Source: JANOYJ01 sp963792485
GTDB taxonomy: Bacteria; Pseudomonadota; Alphaproteobacteria; Rhizobiales; Rhizobiaceae
DNA length: 64,000 nucleotides
NCBI GenBank assembly: GCA_963792485.1
Contig: CAWBWL010000012.1
Span: 1 to 64,000, forward strand
Direction: 5' to 3'
The notes below the pieces were generated by a model. The model was not told the origin of the DNA. It ran no database searches and saw only the letters and a list, made by a program, of their open reading frames with translations. The translations under genes and the position numbers were made by a program. Shown one piece after another: positions 19,673 through 27,714 of this stretch. Each line of letters opens with the position of its first letter. Position 1 is the stretch's first letter.

Positions 19673-20533
19673 TTGAAACGCCTCCTCGCCAAACTCCTCC
19701 CCCGCCGTTTCCGCAAAGGCACAGTCGAAATCCCCGTTGTGAGGCTTTCCGGCACAATCGCCTCCGGCGGCGGGCTGCGGCCATCGCTGTCGCTGGCCAG
19801 CGCCGCGCCGCTTTTGGAGAAGGCGTTTGCCGACAAGTCCGCGCCCTGCGTGGCGATTTCCGTCAATTCGCCCGGCGGCTCACCGGTCCAGTCGCGGCTG
19901 ATATTCAGGCGCATCCGCGATTTGGCCGACGAGAACAACAAGCCGGTGTTCATGTTTCTCGAAGATGTCGCGGCGTCCGGCGGCTATATGATTGCCATTG
20001 CCGGCGACGAGATCATTGCCGACCCGTCAACCATTGTCGGCTCAATCGGCGTTGTGGCGGCAACATTCGGCTTTCCTGAGCTCTTGAAAAAGCTCGGCGT
20101 CGAGCGGCGCGTGTATACGGCAGGGACAAACAAGAGCACGCTGGACCCGTTCCAGCCGGAGAAAAAGTCCGATGTGGCGCATCTGAAGGCGTTGCAGCTC
20201 GAAGTGCACCAGACCTTCATCGACATGGTCAAGGAACGGCGCGGCGCAAAGCTTGCAAACAATCCGGACCTGTTCACCGGCCTGTTCTGGACCGGCGTAA
20301 AGGGCAAGGAGCTTGGCCTAGTCGATCATCTTGGCGACATGCGCTCTTTCCTGAAAGGCCGGTTTGGCGAAAAGGCGAAACTGCGCTTGATCACGCAGCC
20401 GCGCAGCATGTTTGGCCTGCGCCAGGGCGGCACGCCGGGGGTGAGCGCGGCGGAGCGCGCGGCGATAGCGGCAACTGACAATGTGATCTGCGCAATTGAG
20501 GAACGCGCGCTTTGGTCGCGCTTCGGGCTTTGA
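19673..20533 (+). CDS. S49 family serine peptidase (SppA/SohB-like)
   Basis: Signal-peptide-peptidase-type protease of 286 residues. The TTG at 19673 (MKRLLAKLLPRRF) is chosen because AGGA lies eight bases upstream and the upstream frame overlaps the methyltransferase gene. The fold is evident from VNSPGGSPVQS, the nucleophile region EDVAASGGYMIA and the Lys general base in TAGTNKSTLDPF, followed by GLVDHLGD. There is no strong N-terminal membrane helix, unlike classical SppA, so it may be cytoplasmic or peripheral. Confidence 0.88.
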   Translation: MKRLLAKLLPRRFRKGTVEIPVVRLSGTIASGGGLRPSLSLASAAPLLEKAFADKSAPCVAISVNSPGGSPVQSRLIFRRIRDLADENNKPVFMFLEDVAASGGYMIAIAGDEIIADPSTIVGSIGVVAATFGFPELLKKLGVERRVYTAGTNKSTLDPFQPEKKSDVAHLKALQLEVHQTFIDMVKERRGAKLANNPDLFTGLFWTGVKGKELGLVDHLGDMRSFLKGRFGEKAKLRLITQPRSMFGLRQGGTPGVSAAERAAIAATDNVICAIEERALWSRFGL

Positions 20534-20590
20534 CTTTCGGCGGGCACGGCGTAAAATCGCGTCGTCCGTATTGATTTGAAGGAGGGACGC

Positions 20591-20776
20591 ATGCCGCAAA
20601 TTCTTTTCTTCGGACTTATCGGGGCCTTGGCAGTTTTTGGCTACCGGTCCTTCAAGCGCGAGGCAAACCGCGTGCATCAGAAAGTGCGCCGGGCCGAGCG
20701 CGAGCAGCAGAATCATGCCAATGGCACTTTGGAATATGATCCCAAGTCCGGTGAATATGTCGTGAAGCGCGATTGA
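20591..20776 (+). CDS. Small membrane-anchored protein
   Basis: A 61-residue protein with a GGAGG site just before the ATG. One N-terminal hydrophobic helix (ILFFGLIGALAVFGY) is followed by a charged, helix-prone segment (KREANRVHQKVRRAEREQQN) and LEYDPKSGEYVVKRD. That last pattern of a Tyr-Asp-Pro-x-Ser-Gly-x-Tyr motif recurs in small alphaproteobacterial proteins. The stop overlaps the ispE TTG start, so the two are translationally coupled. Function unknown. Confidence 0.78.
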   Translation: MPQILFFGLIGALAVFGYRSFKREANRVHQKVRRAEREQQNHANGTLEYDPKSGEYVVKRD

Positions 20777-21648
20777 CGCTCACCATTGGCGCGCCTGCCA
20801 AAATCAATCTGGCCCTGCATGTCACCGGACAGCGCGCTGACGGTTACCATCTGCTCGACAGTCTTGTGGTCTTCACCGCGCTCGGCGACGCGCTTGCGTT
20901 TGAGGCGGCGGACGAAGACGCGCTGCTGATTGACGGTCCATATGCCGGAGCGCTCGCTGCGCAGGAGCCCGAAGCAAACCTTGTGATCAAGGCCAGACAG
21001 GCGCTGCGCGCGCACTACGCGTCGGCGGGATACCCCTGCCCTCCCGTGCACATCAAACTGACGAAAAACCTGCCCATCGCCTCAGGCATTGGCGGCGGGT
21101 CGAGCGATGCGGCGGCCGCTCTTTCGGGACTGGCAGAATTCTGGAAGATCAAGATCGCACCCAGCAGTCTTGGCGTTGTCGGGCTTGGCCTTGGGGCTGA
21201 TGTTCCCATGTGCCTGTCGGGCAAGCCATTGTTCGCCAAGGGCATTGGCGACGAAATTAGCCTTGCTTCACCCTTTCCCGCGCTGCAACTGGTTCTGGTA
21301 AACCCCGGTGTCGAGATTTCAACACCAGCTGTGTTCAGCGCTCTTTCAAACAAGACCAACAAGCCGCTGAGCCTGCATGCCAATCTTTCGTCCATTCAGG
21401 GCCTCTGCCAATGGCTCTCGGCGCAGCGCAATGATCTGCAATATCCGGCGCTGATCATGCAGCCGGTGATACGCGATGCGATTTATGCGCTGAGCGAGAC
21501 GGGCGCCCTGGTGGCGCGCATGTCAGGCTCGGGCGCGACATGTTTTGGGATATACCCCAGCGCTGCAGCAACTGCCTCTGCTGCCCGGCAGATAAGCGGG
21601 CGTCATCCGGACTGGTTTGTCAAAGCAACGCACAGCGGCGGCGGTTAG
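20773..21648 (+). CDS. ispE: 4-diphosphocytidyl-2-C-methyl-D-erythritol kinase
   Basis: GHMP kinase of the MEP isoprenoid pathway, 291 residues. It starts at a TTG overlapping the previous stop. PAKINLALHVTGQRADGYH at the N terminus and the ATP loop PIASGIGGGSSDAAAAL near residue 105 are diagnostic, and GSGATCFGIY is the third GHMP motif. It ends four bases into the convergent glycosyltransferase gene. Confidence 0.96.
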   Translation: MTLTIGAPAKINLALHVTGQRADGYHLLDSLVVFTALGDALAFEAADEDALLIDGPYAGALAAQEPEANLVIKARQALRAHYASAGYPCPPVHIKLTKNLPIASGIGGGSSDAAAALSGLAEFWKIKIAPSSLGVVGLGLGADVPMCLSGKPLFAKGIGDEISLASPFPALQLVLVNPGVEISTPAVFSALSNKTNKPLSLHANLSSIQGLCQWLSAQRNDLQYPALIMQPVIRDAIYALSETGALVARMSGSGATCFGIYPSAAATASAARQISGRHPDWFVKATHSGGG

Positions 21649-22145
21649 ACCGCCGGCGCGATCTCGGCAATCAGCCGTTTGGCGGCAAGCCCGCGCGCCA
21701 GCGCCTCGCCATCCATCCCGCTGCGCGCAAGCGCCAGGGCCTGGCGTTTTGAAATGAGAAGACCTTCCGCCAGTGCATTCCGGCTGCGGCCAATGCGGGC
21801 GAACAGGCTGAGCCTGTGCGCGCGCGAGCGGGTGAATCGCGCGGGCATGGTCTGCTTTTGCATATGGATGGCGACAGGCTCGATCCAGCCCTCCATCAGC
21901 CGCGCGCCAGGCGCGAGCAGCAATATCCACTCGGAGCGTGTCTGTTTGACGGCATGGGCAACATCGCCAATCTCCAGCCATCGGACACCGGCATGCTCGC
22001 AGACCTTGCGGGTCTCATCGCTCGAACCATGGTCGCGCACCGTCACATCGCGCACCACGCCTTCGACCGCTGCCGGCACAAGGCTCGCCAGCGTGCGCGC
22101 CAAATCCTCAGCATGATTTTTTGTCTCAATGATAACTGACAGCAT
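21645..22145 (-). CDS. Small family 2 glycosyltransferase-like protein
   Basis: A 166-residue protein from the ATG at 22145 (MLSVIIETKNHAEDLARTL), the typical GT-A start. It has a Val-Arg-Asp-His-Gly-Ser-Ser-Asp-Glu-Thr stretch where the usual D-x-S-x-D-x-T nucleotide-binding motif lies. The acceptor half is very short, so the protein is about half the normal length of the family. It may be a reduced enzyme that handles a simple acceptor, or inactive. It is convergent with ispE. Confidence 0.72.
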   Translation of the reverse strand: MLSVIIETKNHAEDLARTLASLVPAAVEGVVRDVTVRDHGSSDETRKVCEHAGVRWLEIGDVAHAVKQTRSEWILLLAPGARLMEGWIEPVAIHMQKQTMPARFTRSRAHRLSLFARIGRSRNALAEGLLISKRQALALARSGMDGEALARGLAAKRLIAEIAPAV

Positions 22146-22240
22146 GACCAGTCCCGCGCCTGTCACTTCCCCGCGCCTGCCACTTCATTGACATGTTTGC
22201 ACGAAATTCATCAAGAACTGATTCAAGCCGGCAGGCCAAC

Positions 22241-22951
22241 TCATTGATTTATTTCATCAATGGTTTTCTGAAGTTCGCCCAGATGTTTGATGGACCGGTA
22301 TCGGGGCGCCTCATGCGGCGCCTCCGCATGGTCCAGCTCCCAAACGAGCCGGTGCGGCACATGCACGCCCCAGGAGCCGCTTTCGATGGCCGGAACAATG
22401 TCCGACTTCATTGAATTGCCGACCATCATGGCCTGTTCCGGCCCCGGCCCATGCAGGGCAAAGACACGTGAATAGGTCGCCGGGGATTTCTCCGATACGA
22501 TCTCGACGGCGTTGAAATACTCGCCCAATCCCGACTGCGCCACCTTGCGCTCCTGATCGAACAGATCGCCCTTGGTGATCAAGACGAGACGGTATTGCCC
22601 CGCCAGCGCATCAAGCGTCTCCTTAACATAGGGCAACGTTTCAATCGGATGGGTGAGCATTTCGCGCCCGGCGGCAAGAATGGCGGCGATGACATCGGCG
22701 GGAACTTTTCCGGCTGTGATGGTGATCGCCGTATCGATCATCGACAGCGTGAAGCCCTTGATGCCATAGCCATAGAATTGCAGGTTCTTGCGCTCAGCTT
22801 CGAGCAGCCGCGCGGAGATATTAGTGCCTTCCGCGAAGGGCGACAAAAGCTCCATCAGACGCGACTCGGACGCGCGGAAAAACTGCTCGTTTTCCCAGAG
22901 CGTGTCGTCAGCGTCGAAGCCGATTGTAGCGAGCATTTGCGCCAAGGTCAT
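22241..22951 (-). CDS. HAD-superfamily hydrolase
   Basis: Phosphatase-like protein of 236 residues from the ATG at 22951. Motif I is GFDADDTLWENEQFF, with the two Asp of the HAD nucleophile site. Motif II is LITKGD, motif III uses the Lys in SEKSPATY, and motif IV is MVGNSMKSDIVPA. The DDTLW pattern is that of the YjjG/pyrimidine-nucleotidase-like group. Substrate unknown. The upstream in-frame ATG at 23011 would begin inside the SOS-box promoter region of the divergent gene and is rejected. Confidence 0.85.
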   Translation of the reverse strand: MTLAQMLATIGFDADDTLWENEQFFRASESRLMELLSPFAEGTNISARLLEAERKNLQFYGYGIKGFTLSMIDTAITITAGKVPADVIAAILAAGREMLTHPIETLPYVKETLDALAGQYRLVLITKGDLFDQERKVAQSGLGEYFNAVEIVSEKSPATYSRVFALHGPGPEQAMMVGNSMKSDIVPAIESGSWGVHVPHRLVWELDHAEAPHEAPRYRSIKHLGELQKTIDEINQ

Positions 22952-23025
22952 TCCCTCAGTTTGACGGGGCTTATAGCCAAATGAGTTGGCCTGACAAGGC
23001 GGAACAATCAAGGTGGAACAAAATT

Positions 23026-23040
23026 GTTCTTGCTATGTTC
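23026..23040. promoter_or_regulatory. LexA operator (SOS box) of the radical SAM gene
   Basis: GTTC-TTGCTAT-GTTC is an exact match to the alphaproteobacterial SOS box GTTC-N7-GTTC. It lies 60 bases before the ATG at 23100 and about 75 bases from the divergent HAD gene start, so it most likely controls the radical SAM gene. Confidence 0.75.
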
Positions 23041-23099
23041 TACATGTTGAAATAGGAATTCATTCAACACAAAAACAAATCGTTCGACAGGAGCGGCAA

Positions 23100-24252
23100 A
23101 TGGAGATGGTCAATCAGGCAGATCGCGCTGCGTTTTCCCATGGCGCTGCTTTTGCAAACGGCATTCTCGCCGATGCGCGGCTGCGTGAAGGAGCAGGTGC
23201 GCGGACGTGGCGCTGCGCTTAACCCGGCACCGCGCTTTGACCGCTATCAGCGCGAGGCGCTGGACGATGGCTGGCAGGCATTTGAGGAATTGCCGCCGTT
23301 TTCGACTGAAGTGCAGATCGACAAGACGCGCAGCATCATCACGCGCAATGATTCCCCGGATATTCCCTTTGACCAGTCGGTGAACCCGTATCGCGGCTGC
23401 GAGCATGGCTGCATTTACTGCTTTGCGCGCCCGACGCACTCTTATCTCGGCCTCTCGGCAGGGGTGGATTTTGAGACCAAGCTGTTTGCCAAGCCCGATG
23501 CGGCAAAGCTTCTGGAGCGGGAGATCGCCAAGCCCGGCTATGAGGTGAAGACGCTGGCGATTGGAACCAACACCGATCCGTATCAGCCGATCGAGAAGAA
23601 ATACCGCATCATGCGCGAGATTCTCGAAGTGCTGGAAGCGGCGGCGCATCCGGTGACGATCGTGACCAAGTCGGCGCTGGTGACACGCGACATTGATATT
23701 CTGGCGCGCATGTCGGAGCGCGGGCTGGCGCGGGTGGCCATGTCGGTCACCACGATGGACAAGGTTCTGGCGCGGCGGATGGAGCCGCGCGCCTCCACAA
23801 CAAGCCGCCGGCTTGAGGCGATGCGCGAACTCAGCGAGGCGGGCGTGCACACATCCGTGATGGTAGCGCCGATTGTGCCGGGGCTGAACGATCATGAGAT
23901 CGAGCGCGTGCTGGATGCGGCTGCGGCGCAGGGCGCGAAGGAAGCGGGGCATGTTCTCTTGCGCCTGCCGTTCGAAGTCGCGCCCTTGTTCAAGGAGTGG
24001 CTGTTGCGTCATTACCCCGACCGCTACCGGCATGTGATGTCGCTGCTCCGCTCCATGCGCGGCGGCAAGGATTATGACGCTGAATGGGGCACGCGGATGA
24101 AGGGCTCCGGACCCTATGCATGGCAAATCGGCAAGCGTTTTGAAATGGCGGCGAAACGGCTTGGTCTGAATGTTGAGCGCAAGCGTTTGCGCGATGATCT
24201 GTTCACCCCGCCCTCGCGCATGGCGGATCAGCTGTCAGTTACTTGTTCTTAG
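23100..24252 (+). CDS. PA0069-family radical SAM protein, one-base frameshift
   Basis: Radical SAM enzyme related to spore photoproduct lyase-like proteins, about 383 residues. The best start is ATG 23100, eight bases after AGGAG. That frame (MEMVNQADRAAFSHGAAFANG) ends at 23222, and removing one G near 23200 joins it to the long frame (VRGRGAALNPAPRFDRYQRE). The iron-sulfur motif is CEHGCIYCFARPTHSYLG. Other family blocks are SVNPYRG, IGTNTDPYQPIE, TKSALVTRD, and LRLPFEVAPLFKEWL. An SOS box lies upstream and rnhB downstream. Substrate unknown. Confidence 0.88.
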
Positions 24253-24290
24253 AAAGCTTCCTGCCGGCCTCTTCCCCTGCCGGCGGCTGT

Positions 24291-24323
24291 GCCCTCCCCG
24301 CCCCGAATCCGGGAGGGCTTTTT
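24291..24323 (+). terminator. Rho-independent terminator after the radical SAM gene
   Basis: Stem gccctccc (24291-24298) / gggagggc (24311-24318) with a 12-base loop, followed directly by five T residues. It separates the radical SAM gene from rnhB. Confidence 0.8.
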
Positions 24324-24366
24324 GGAGAATCGGAACCGGTGTAGGGATGCCGCAACATGACCTCCC

Positions 24367-25011
24367 GTGCTTTCCGATTCTCCATATCTTTTTGATTTGC
24401 CGCTCAAGCCCGACTTCAGCGTCGAGCTTAAGCTGATGAAAACCGGGCATCACATCATCGCCGGGACAGACGAAGCCGGACGCGGACCGCTGGCCGGGCC
24501 GGTGGTAGCAGCGGCTGTTGTGCTCGATCCGGACAATCTGCCGCTGGGCATTGATGATTCCAAGCGCCTCAGCAAACCGCAGCGTGAAGCGGCTCTCACC
24601 GAAGTCTTGAGCAAGGCAAGAGCCGTCGCCTTTGCCTCTTGCTGCTCGGATGAAATAGATGCGGTCAACATTCTGCGCGCAAGCCTCACTGCGATGACAC
24701 GGGCGGTGCAGGCCTTGAGTATTGCGAGCGATCATGTTCTCGCCGATGGGCGCGATGTTCCTCCCGGCCTGCCCTGCCCCGCATCCGCGCTAGTCAAAGG
24801 CGATCAGCGCAGCCTGTCGATTGCGGCGGCTTCCATCGTCGCGAAAGTCATGCGCGACCGGATGATGGCAGTCTCACATGAAGCGTCGCCACATTACGGT
24901 TTCGGAACAAATCAGGGCTATGGCGCTGCGGCGCATATGCACGCAATTACCAGTCACGGACCAGTGGCGCGGCTGCACCGGATGACGTTTTCGCCTTTGA
25001 AGCCCCGCTGA
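24367..25011 (+). CDS. rnhB: Ribonuclease HII
   Basis: Removes ribonucleotides from DNA, 214 residues. GTG at 24367 is the most upstream usable start in frame. Catalytic blocks are clear: AGTDEAGRGPLAGPV with Asp and Glu, IDDSKRLS, VLADGRDVP with Asp, and SIAAASIVAKVMRDR. It is isolated between two terminators, so probably has its own promoter at 24324-24366. Confidence 0.95.
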   Translation: MLSDSPYLFDLPLKPDFSVELKLMKTGHHIIAGTDEAGRGPLAGPVVAAAVVLDPDNLPLGIDDSKRLSKPQREAALTEVLSKARAVAFASCCSDEIDAVNILRASLTAMTRAVQALSIASDHVLADGRDVPPGLPCPASALVKGDQRSLSIAAASIVAKVMRDRMMAVSHEASPHYGFGTNQGYGAAAHMHAITSHGPVARLHRMTFSPLKPR

Positions 25012-25020
25012 AAGCAAAAA

Positions 25021-25042
25021 ACCGCCGGGATACGGCGGCTTT
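25021..25042. terminator. Bidirectional terminator between rnhB and atpF
   Basis: Stem ccgccg (25022-25027) / cggcgg (25033-25038) with a five-base loop. It has an A run on the left and T residues on the right, so it can work for both convergent operons. Confidence 0.82.
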
Positions 25043-25061
25043 TGAGCGAATGGAACGAAAC

Positions 25062-25541
25062 TCAGTTCAAACGCGACTTCACATCGCCAAGGGATTGCCT
25101 GAACAACTCCGCCTGAAGCTTCGGATCCGCCTTGCCGCCGAGTATTTTTCCTGCCGCAGCAATGGCAATCTCAACAGCTGAGGAGCGGACGGCGTTCACT
25201 GCATCGGACTCAGCCTGCGCGATCTTCTGCTCGGCCATTGCCGTGCGGCGCTTGACGAATTCTTCGGTTTTCGCCTTCGCGTCGGCCGTCATTGTCTCGG
25301 CATCGCGCTTGGCGGCGGCAAGAATATCCTGCGCATCGGCCTCAGCCTGTATCCGCCGCTTCTTGTATTCTTCCAGCAGCGCCGCCGCTTCGTCGCGCAG
25401 GCGCTTGGCTTCATCCAGATCAGCGCGGACCTTGTCACCGCGCGCATCAAGACCCTTGGCCATCATGCCCGGCACCTTCATGTAGACCATGATGGCGAGG
25501 AATATCAGGAGGCCAACAAAGGCCCAGAATGTGTTGTCCAT
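25062..25541 (-). CDS. atpF: ATP synthase F0 subunit b
   Basis: Peripheral-stalk subunit of 159 residues. One N-terminal membrane helix (FWAFVGLLIFLAIMVYM) precedes a long charged coiled coil (LDEAKRLRDEAAALLEEYKKRRIQ onward). It follows the b' gene by six bases. Having both b and b' is the alphaproteobacterial and photosynthetic type of stalk. It is the last gene of the F0 operon and ends at the bidirectional terminator. Confidence 0.95.
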   Translation of the reverse strand: MDNTFWAFVGLLIFLAIMVYMKVPGMMAKGLDARGDKVRADLDEAKRLRDEAAALLEEYKKRRIQAEADAQDILAAAKRDAETMTADAKAKTEEFVKRRTAMAEQKIAQAESDAVNAVRSSAVEIAIAAAGKILGGKADPKLQAELFRQSLGDVKSRLN

Positions 25542-25547
25542 GGCGCC

Positions 25548-26174
25548 TTAACCCTTCACAGACTTGACGGCGGCGGCAATGTCGGAGGCTGACGCCGATG
25601 CGCCGGTGAGCTGTTTGATGATTGCCGATGCCGTGTCTTCAGCGATCCTGCCGACTTCTTTCATGCCGGCCGCCTTGATGCTGGCAATCTTGCCTTCAGC
25701 TTCCGCCAGTTTCTTGTCGAGTGCCGCTTCCGCGCTCTTGCGCTTGGAGGCGGCGTCTTCTTTGGCGGAATTCGCGGCCTTGGTCGCAATTTCAGCGGAT
25801 TTGGCTTTGGCCGAAGCCAGCTCCTGCTCATAGGCAGCGACAGACGCGTCAGCCTCAAGCTTCATCTTTTCGGCATCCGCCAGATCTTTGGCGATCCGGC
25901 TTTCGCGTGTCGACAATATGTCACCGAGGCGCGGCAGGATGACCTTCTTCAGAAACCAGTAGAAAAAGCCGAATGTCAGCGCAAGCCAGAGGAGCTGCGA
26001 GGCATAGGTCGAGGAATCGAAAGGCGGAAAGGCGCCGCCATGCTCTCCCTCGCCGGCAACACCCACTTCCGAATGGGTCGCATCGCCCGCCGCAGCAGGC
26101 GCAGCATGGCCATCCGTTCCCTCAGCACCGGCTGCGGGTTTGACGTCCTCGGCAAATGCCTCGGTCACAAACAT
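25548..26174 (-). CDS. atpG: ATP synthase F0 subunit b' (b-prime)
   Basis: Second peripheral-stalk subunit, about 208 residues. The ATG at 26174 (MFVTEAFAEDVKPAAG) has a GAGGGG site upstream and is preferred over an in-frame ATG 33 bases earlier. An Ala/Gly/His-rich N-terminal extension precedes the membrane helix (LLWLALTFGFFYWFLKKVILP), then GDILSTRESRIAKDL and a long coiled coil. In Rhizobiales this subunit often has such an N-terminal extension. Confidence 0.94.
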   Translation of the reverse strand: MFVTEAFAEDVKPAAGAEGTDGHAAPAAAGDATHSEVGVAGEGEHGGAFPPFDSSTYASQLLWLALTFGFFYWFLKKVILPRLGDILSTRESRIAKDLADAEKMKLEADASVAAYEQELASAKAKSAEIATKAANSAKEDAASKRKSAEAALDKKLAEAEGKIASIKAAGMKEVGRIAEDTASAIIKQLTGASASASDIAAAVKSVKG

Positions 26175-26238
26175 GAAAAACCCCTCAAAAGAGATTTCCG
26201 GCCGCAAACCTGCGACCGGCCAACATCAACGTGACAAT

Positions 26239-26466
26239 TTATACCGCGAACAGCAGCAGCAGCGCGATGAGCAGCGAGAAAATGCCCAGAGCTTCCGTCA
26301 CCGCAAAGCCGAAAATCAAGCGGCCGAACTGGCCGTCGGCGGCGGATGGATTGCGCAGCGCGCCGGCAAGGTAGTTGCCGAAAATTGTGCCGAGGCCAAT
26401 GCCCGCGCCGCCCATGCCCAGACATGCAATGCCCGCGCCGATGTATTTTGCTGCTTCTGCTTCCAT
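26239..26466 (-). CDS. atpE: ATP synthase F0 subunit c
   Basis: Proton-carrying ring subunit, 75 residues from the ATG at 26466. Two membrane helices frame the polar loop RNPSA. The Gly-rich first helix (GIACLGMGGAGIGLG) and the proton-binding Glu58 in FAVTEALGIF are present. The Glu/Ala environment indicates proton rather than sodium coupling, though this is inferred from the absence of an obvious sodium-ligand set. An RBS (GGAG) sits just upstream. Confidence 0.97.
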   Translation of the reverse strand: MEAEAAKYIGAGIACLGMGGAGIGLGTIFGNYLAGALRNPSAADGQFGRLIFGFAVTEALGIFSLLIALLLLFAV

Positions 26467-26513
26467 TTTTAAGCTCCTTTGGATCGTGATTGGCAGAGTA
26501 GAAGGGTGTAAAA

Positions 26514-27284
26514 TCAATGTCCCGGATGTATCGCGTCGTTGAGATACATGCAGGTCAGGACGGTAAAGACGTAGGCCTGAAGGAAGGCCACCAGGAATTC
26601 GAGGCCGGTCAGCGCCACAGTCATGGCGAGCGGCAGGATCGCTCCCAAGACACCCGTGAAGCCGAGAGCGGACAGAGAAACAACGAAGCCCGAGAAGACT
26701 TTCAACGTGATGTGCCCGGCAAGCATGTTGGCAAACAAACGGACAGACAGGCTGATGGGGCGGGACAGGAACGAGATGACCTCAATCATCACCACCAGCG
26801 GCACCAATATGCCCGGCACACCTTGTGGAACAAACAGTTTCAGGAATTTGAAGCCGTGCTTGTAAAAGCCGTAGCCAACCACGGTCAAGATCACCAGCAT
26901 CGCCATGGCGAAAGTGACAATCAGATGACTGGTGACAGTGAAGAAATAGGGGATCATGCCCAAGAGGTTCGCGACCAGCACAAACATGAACAGCGAGAAG
27001 ACCAGCGGGAAGAATTTCATCCCCGCCGTTCCCGCGCTGTCTTTCAGGGTCGAGGCGACAAACTCATAAGCCATTTCGGACATGGACTGCAGGCGGCCCG
27101 GGATCAGGCTGCGTCCGGCGGTGGCGAAATAGAGGAAAGCAGAGGCGAGCGCGACAGTCGCTACCATGAAGAGCGAGGAGTTGGTGAACGACAAATCATA
27201 GCCGCCGATTTCAATCGGAACAATTCTGTTGATCTGGAATTGATGGATAGGATCGGTTCCGGCCACGTCTTCAGTCCCCTTCAT
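26514..27284 (-). CDS. atpB: ATP synthase F0 subunit a
   Basis: Membrane stator with the proton half-channels, 256 residues from the ATG at 27284 (MKGTEDVAGTDPIHQFQINR). The essential Arg lies in ISLSVRLFANMLAGH. Other landmarks are NLLGMIPYFFT and the C-terminal FVAFLQAYVFTVLTCMYLNDAIHPGH. The 5' end overlaps the atpI 3' end by 14 bases. Confidence 0.97.
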   Translation of the reverse strand: MKGTEDVAGTDPIHQFQINRIVPIEIGGYDLSFTNSSLFMVATVALASAFLYFATAGRSLIPGRLQSMSEMAYEFVASTLKDSAGTAGMKFFPLVFSLFMFVLVANLLGMIPYFFTVTSHLIVTFAMAMLVILTVVGYGFYKHGFKFLKLFVPQGVPGILVPLVVMIEVISFLSRPISLSVRLFANMLAGHITLKVFSGFVVSLSALGFTGVLGAILPLAMTVALTGLEFLVAFLQAYVFTVLTCMYLNDAIHPGH

Positions 27285-27678
27285 CGTCCTTCCACGCATT
27301 GCCCTTGGGCGTCGTGTCTTGTGCGGACGGCTTATAATCCACCCCTCTCTCCGATTTGCTCACGGCAATCAAGCCCGCAGTGCGCAAAACATTCAAAACT
27401 CCTGCACAAAATCCGAGGAGAAGAAAGACAATAAGGCCCCAGGGCGATGTTCCGGCCATTTTGTCGACAAGCCAGCCAATCGCGGCGCCCACAACAACAC
27501 CGGCAATGAACTCGCTGGAGATTTTGACGGCATAGGCCATGCCGTTCGCATTCTCTCTGCGCCGCCCTGCTGCATCGCGCTCCAGCCGCTCGTCAGTGTC
27601 CTTTTGCGACAGCGCCTCGCCAAGCCGCTGACGGCGCGTCTCAAGGCCGGGTTCATCTTGTGTTGGAGGGTTGGCCAT
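27271..27678 (-). CDS. atpI: ATP synthase accessory protein AtpI
   Basis: First gene of the F0 operon, about 135 residues. The start is at 27678 (MANPPTQDEPGLETRRQRL), with an alternative ATG three codons earlier. A charged N-terminal half precedes two membrane helices (EFIAGVVVGAAIGWLVD; GLIVFLLLGFCAGVLNV), the AtpI pattern. It probably assists c-ring assembly or magnesium handling. No F1 genes are near, so F0 and F1 are separate operons as in many alphaproteobacteria. Confidence 0.88.
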   Translation of the reverse strand: MANPPTQDEPGLETRRQRLGEALSQKDTDERLERDAAGRRRENANGMAYAVKISSEFIAGVVVGAAIGWLVDKMAGTSPWGLIVFLLLGFCAGVLNVLRTAGLIAVSKSERGVDYKPSAQDTTPKGNAWKDDEGD

Positions 27679-27714
27679 GGAAGACATCCTGTCTGGGCGG
27701 CATTCTACGTTCGC

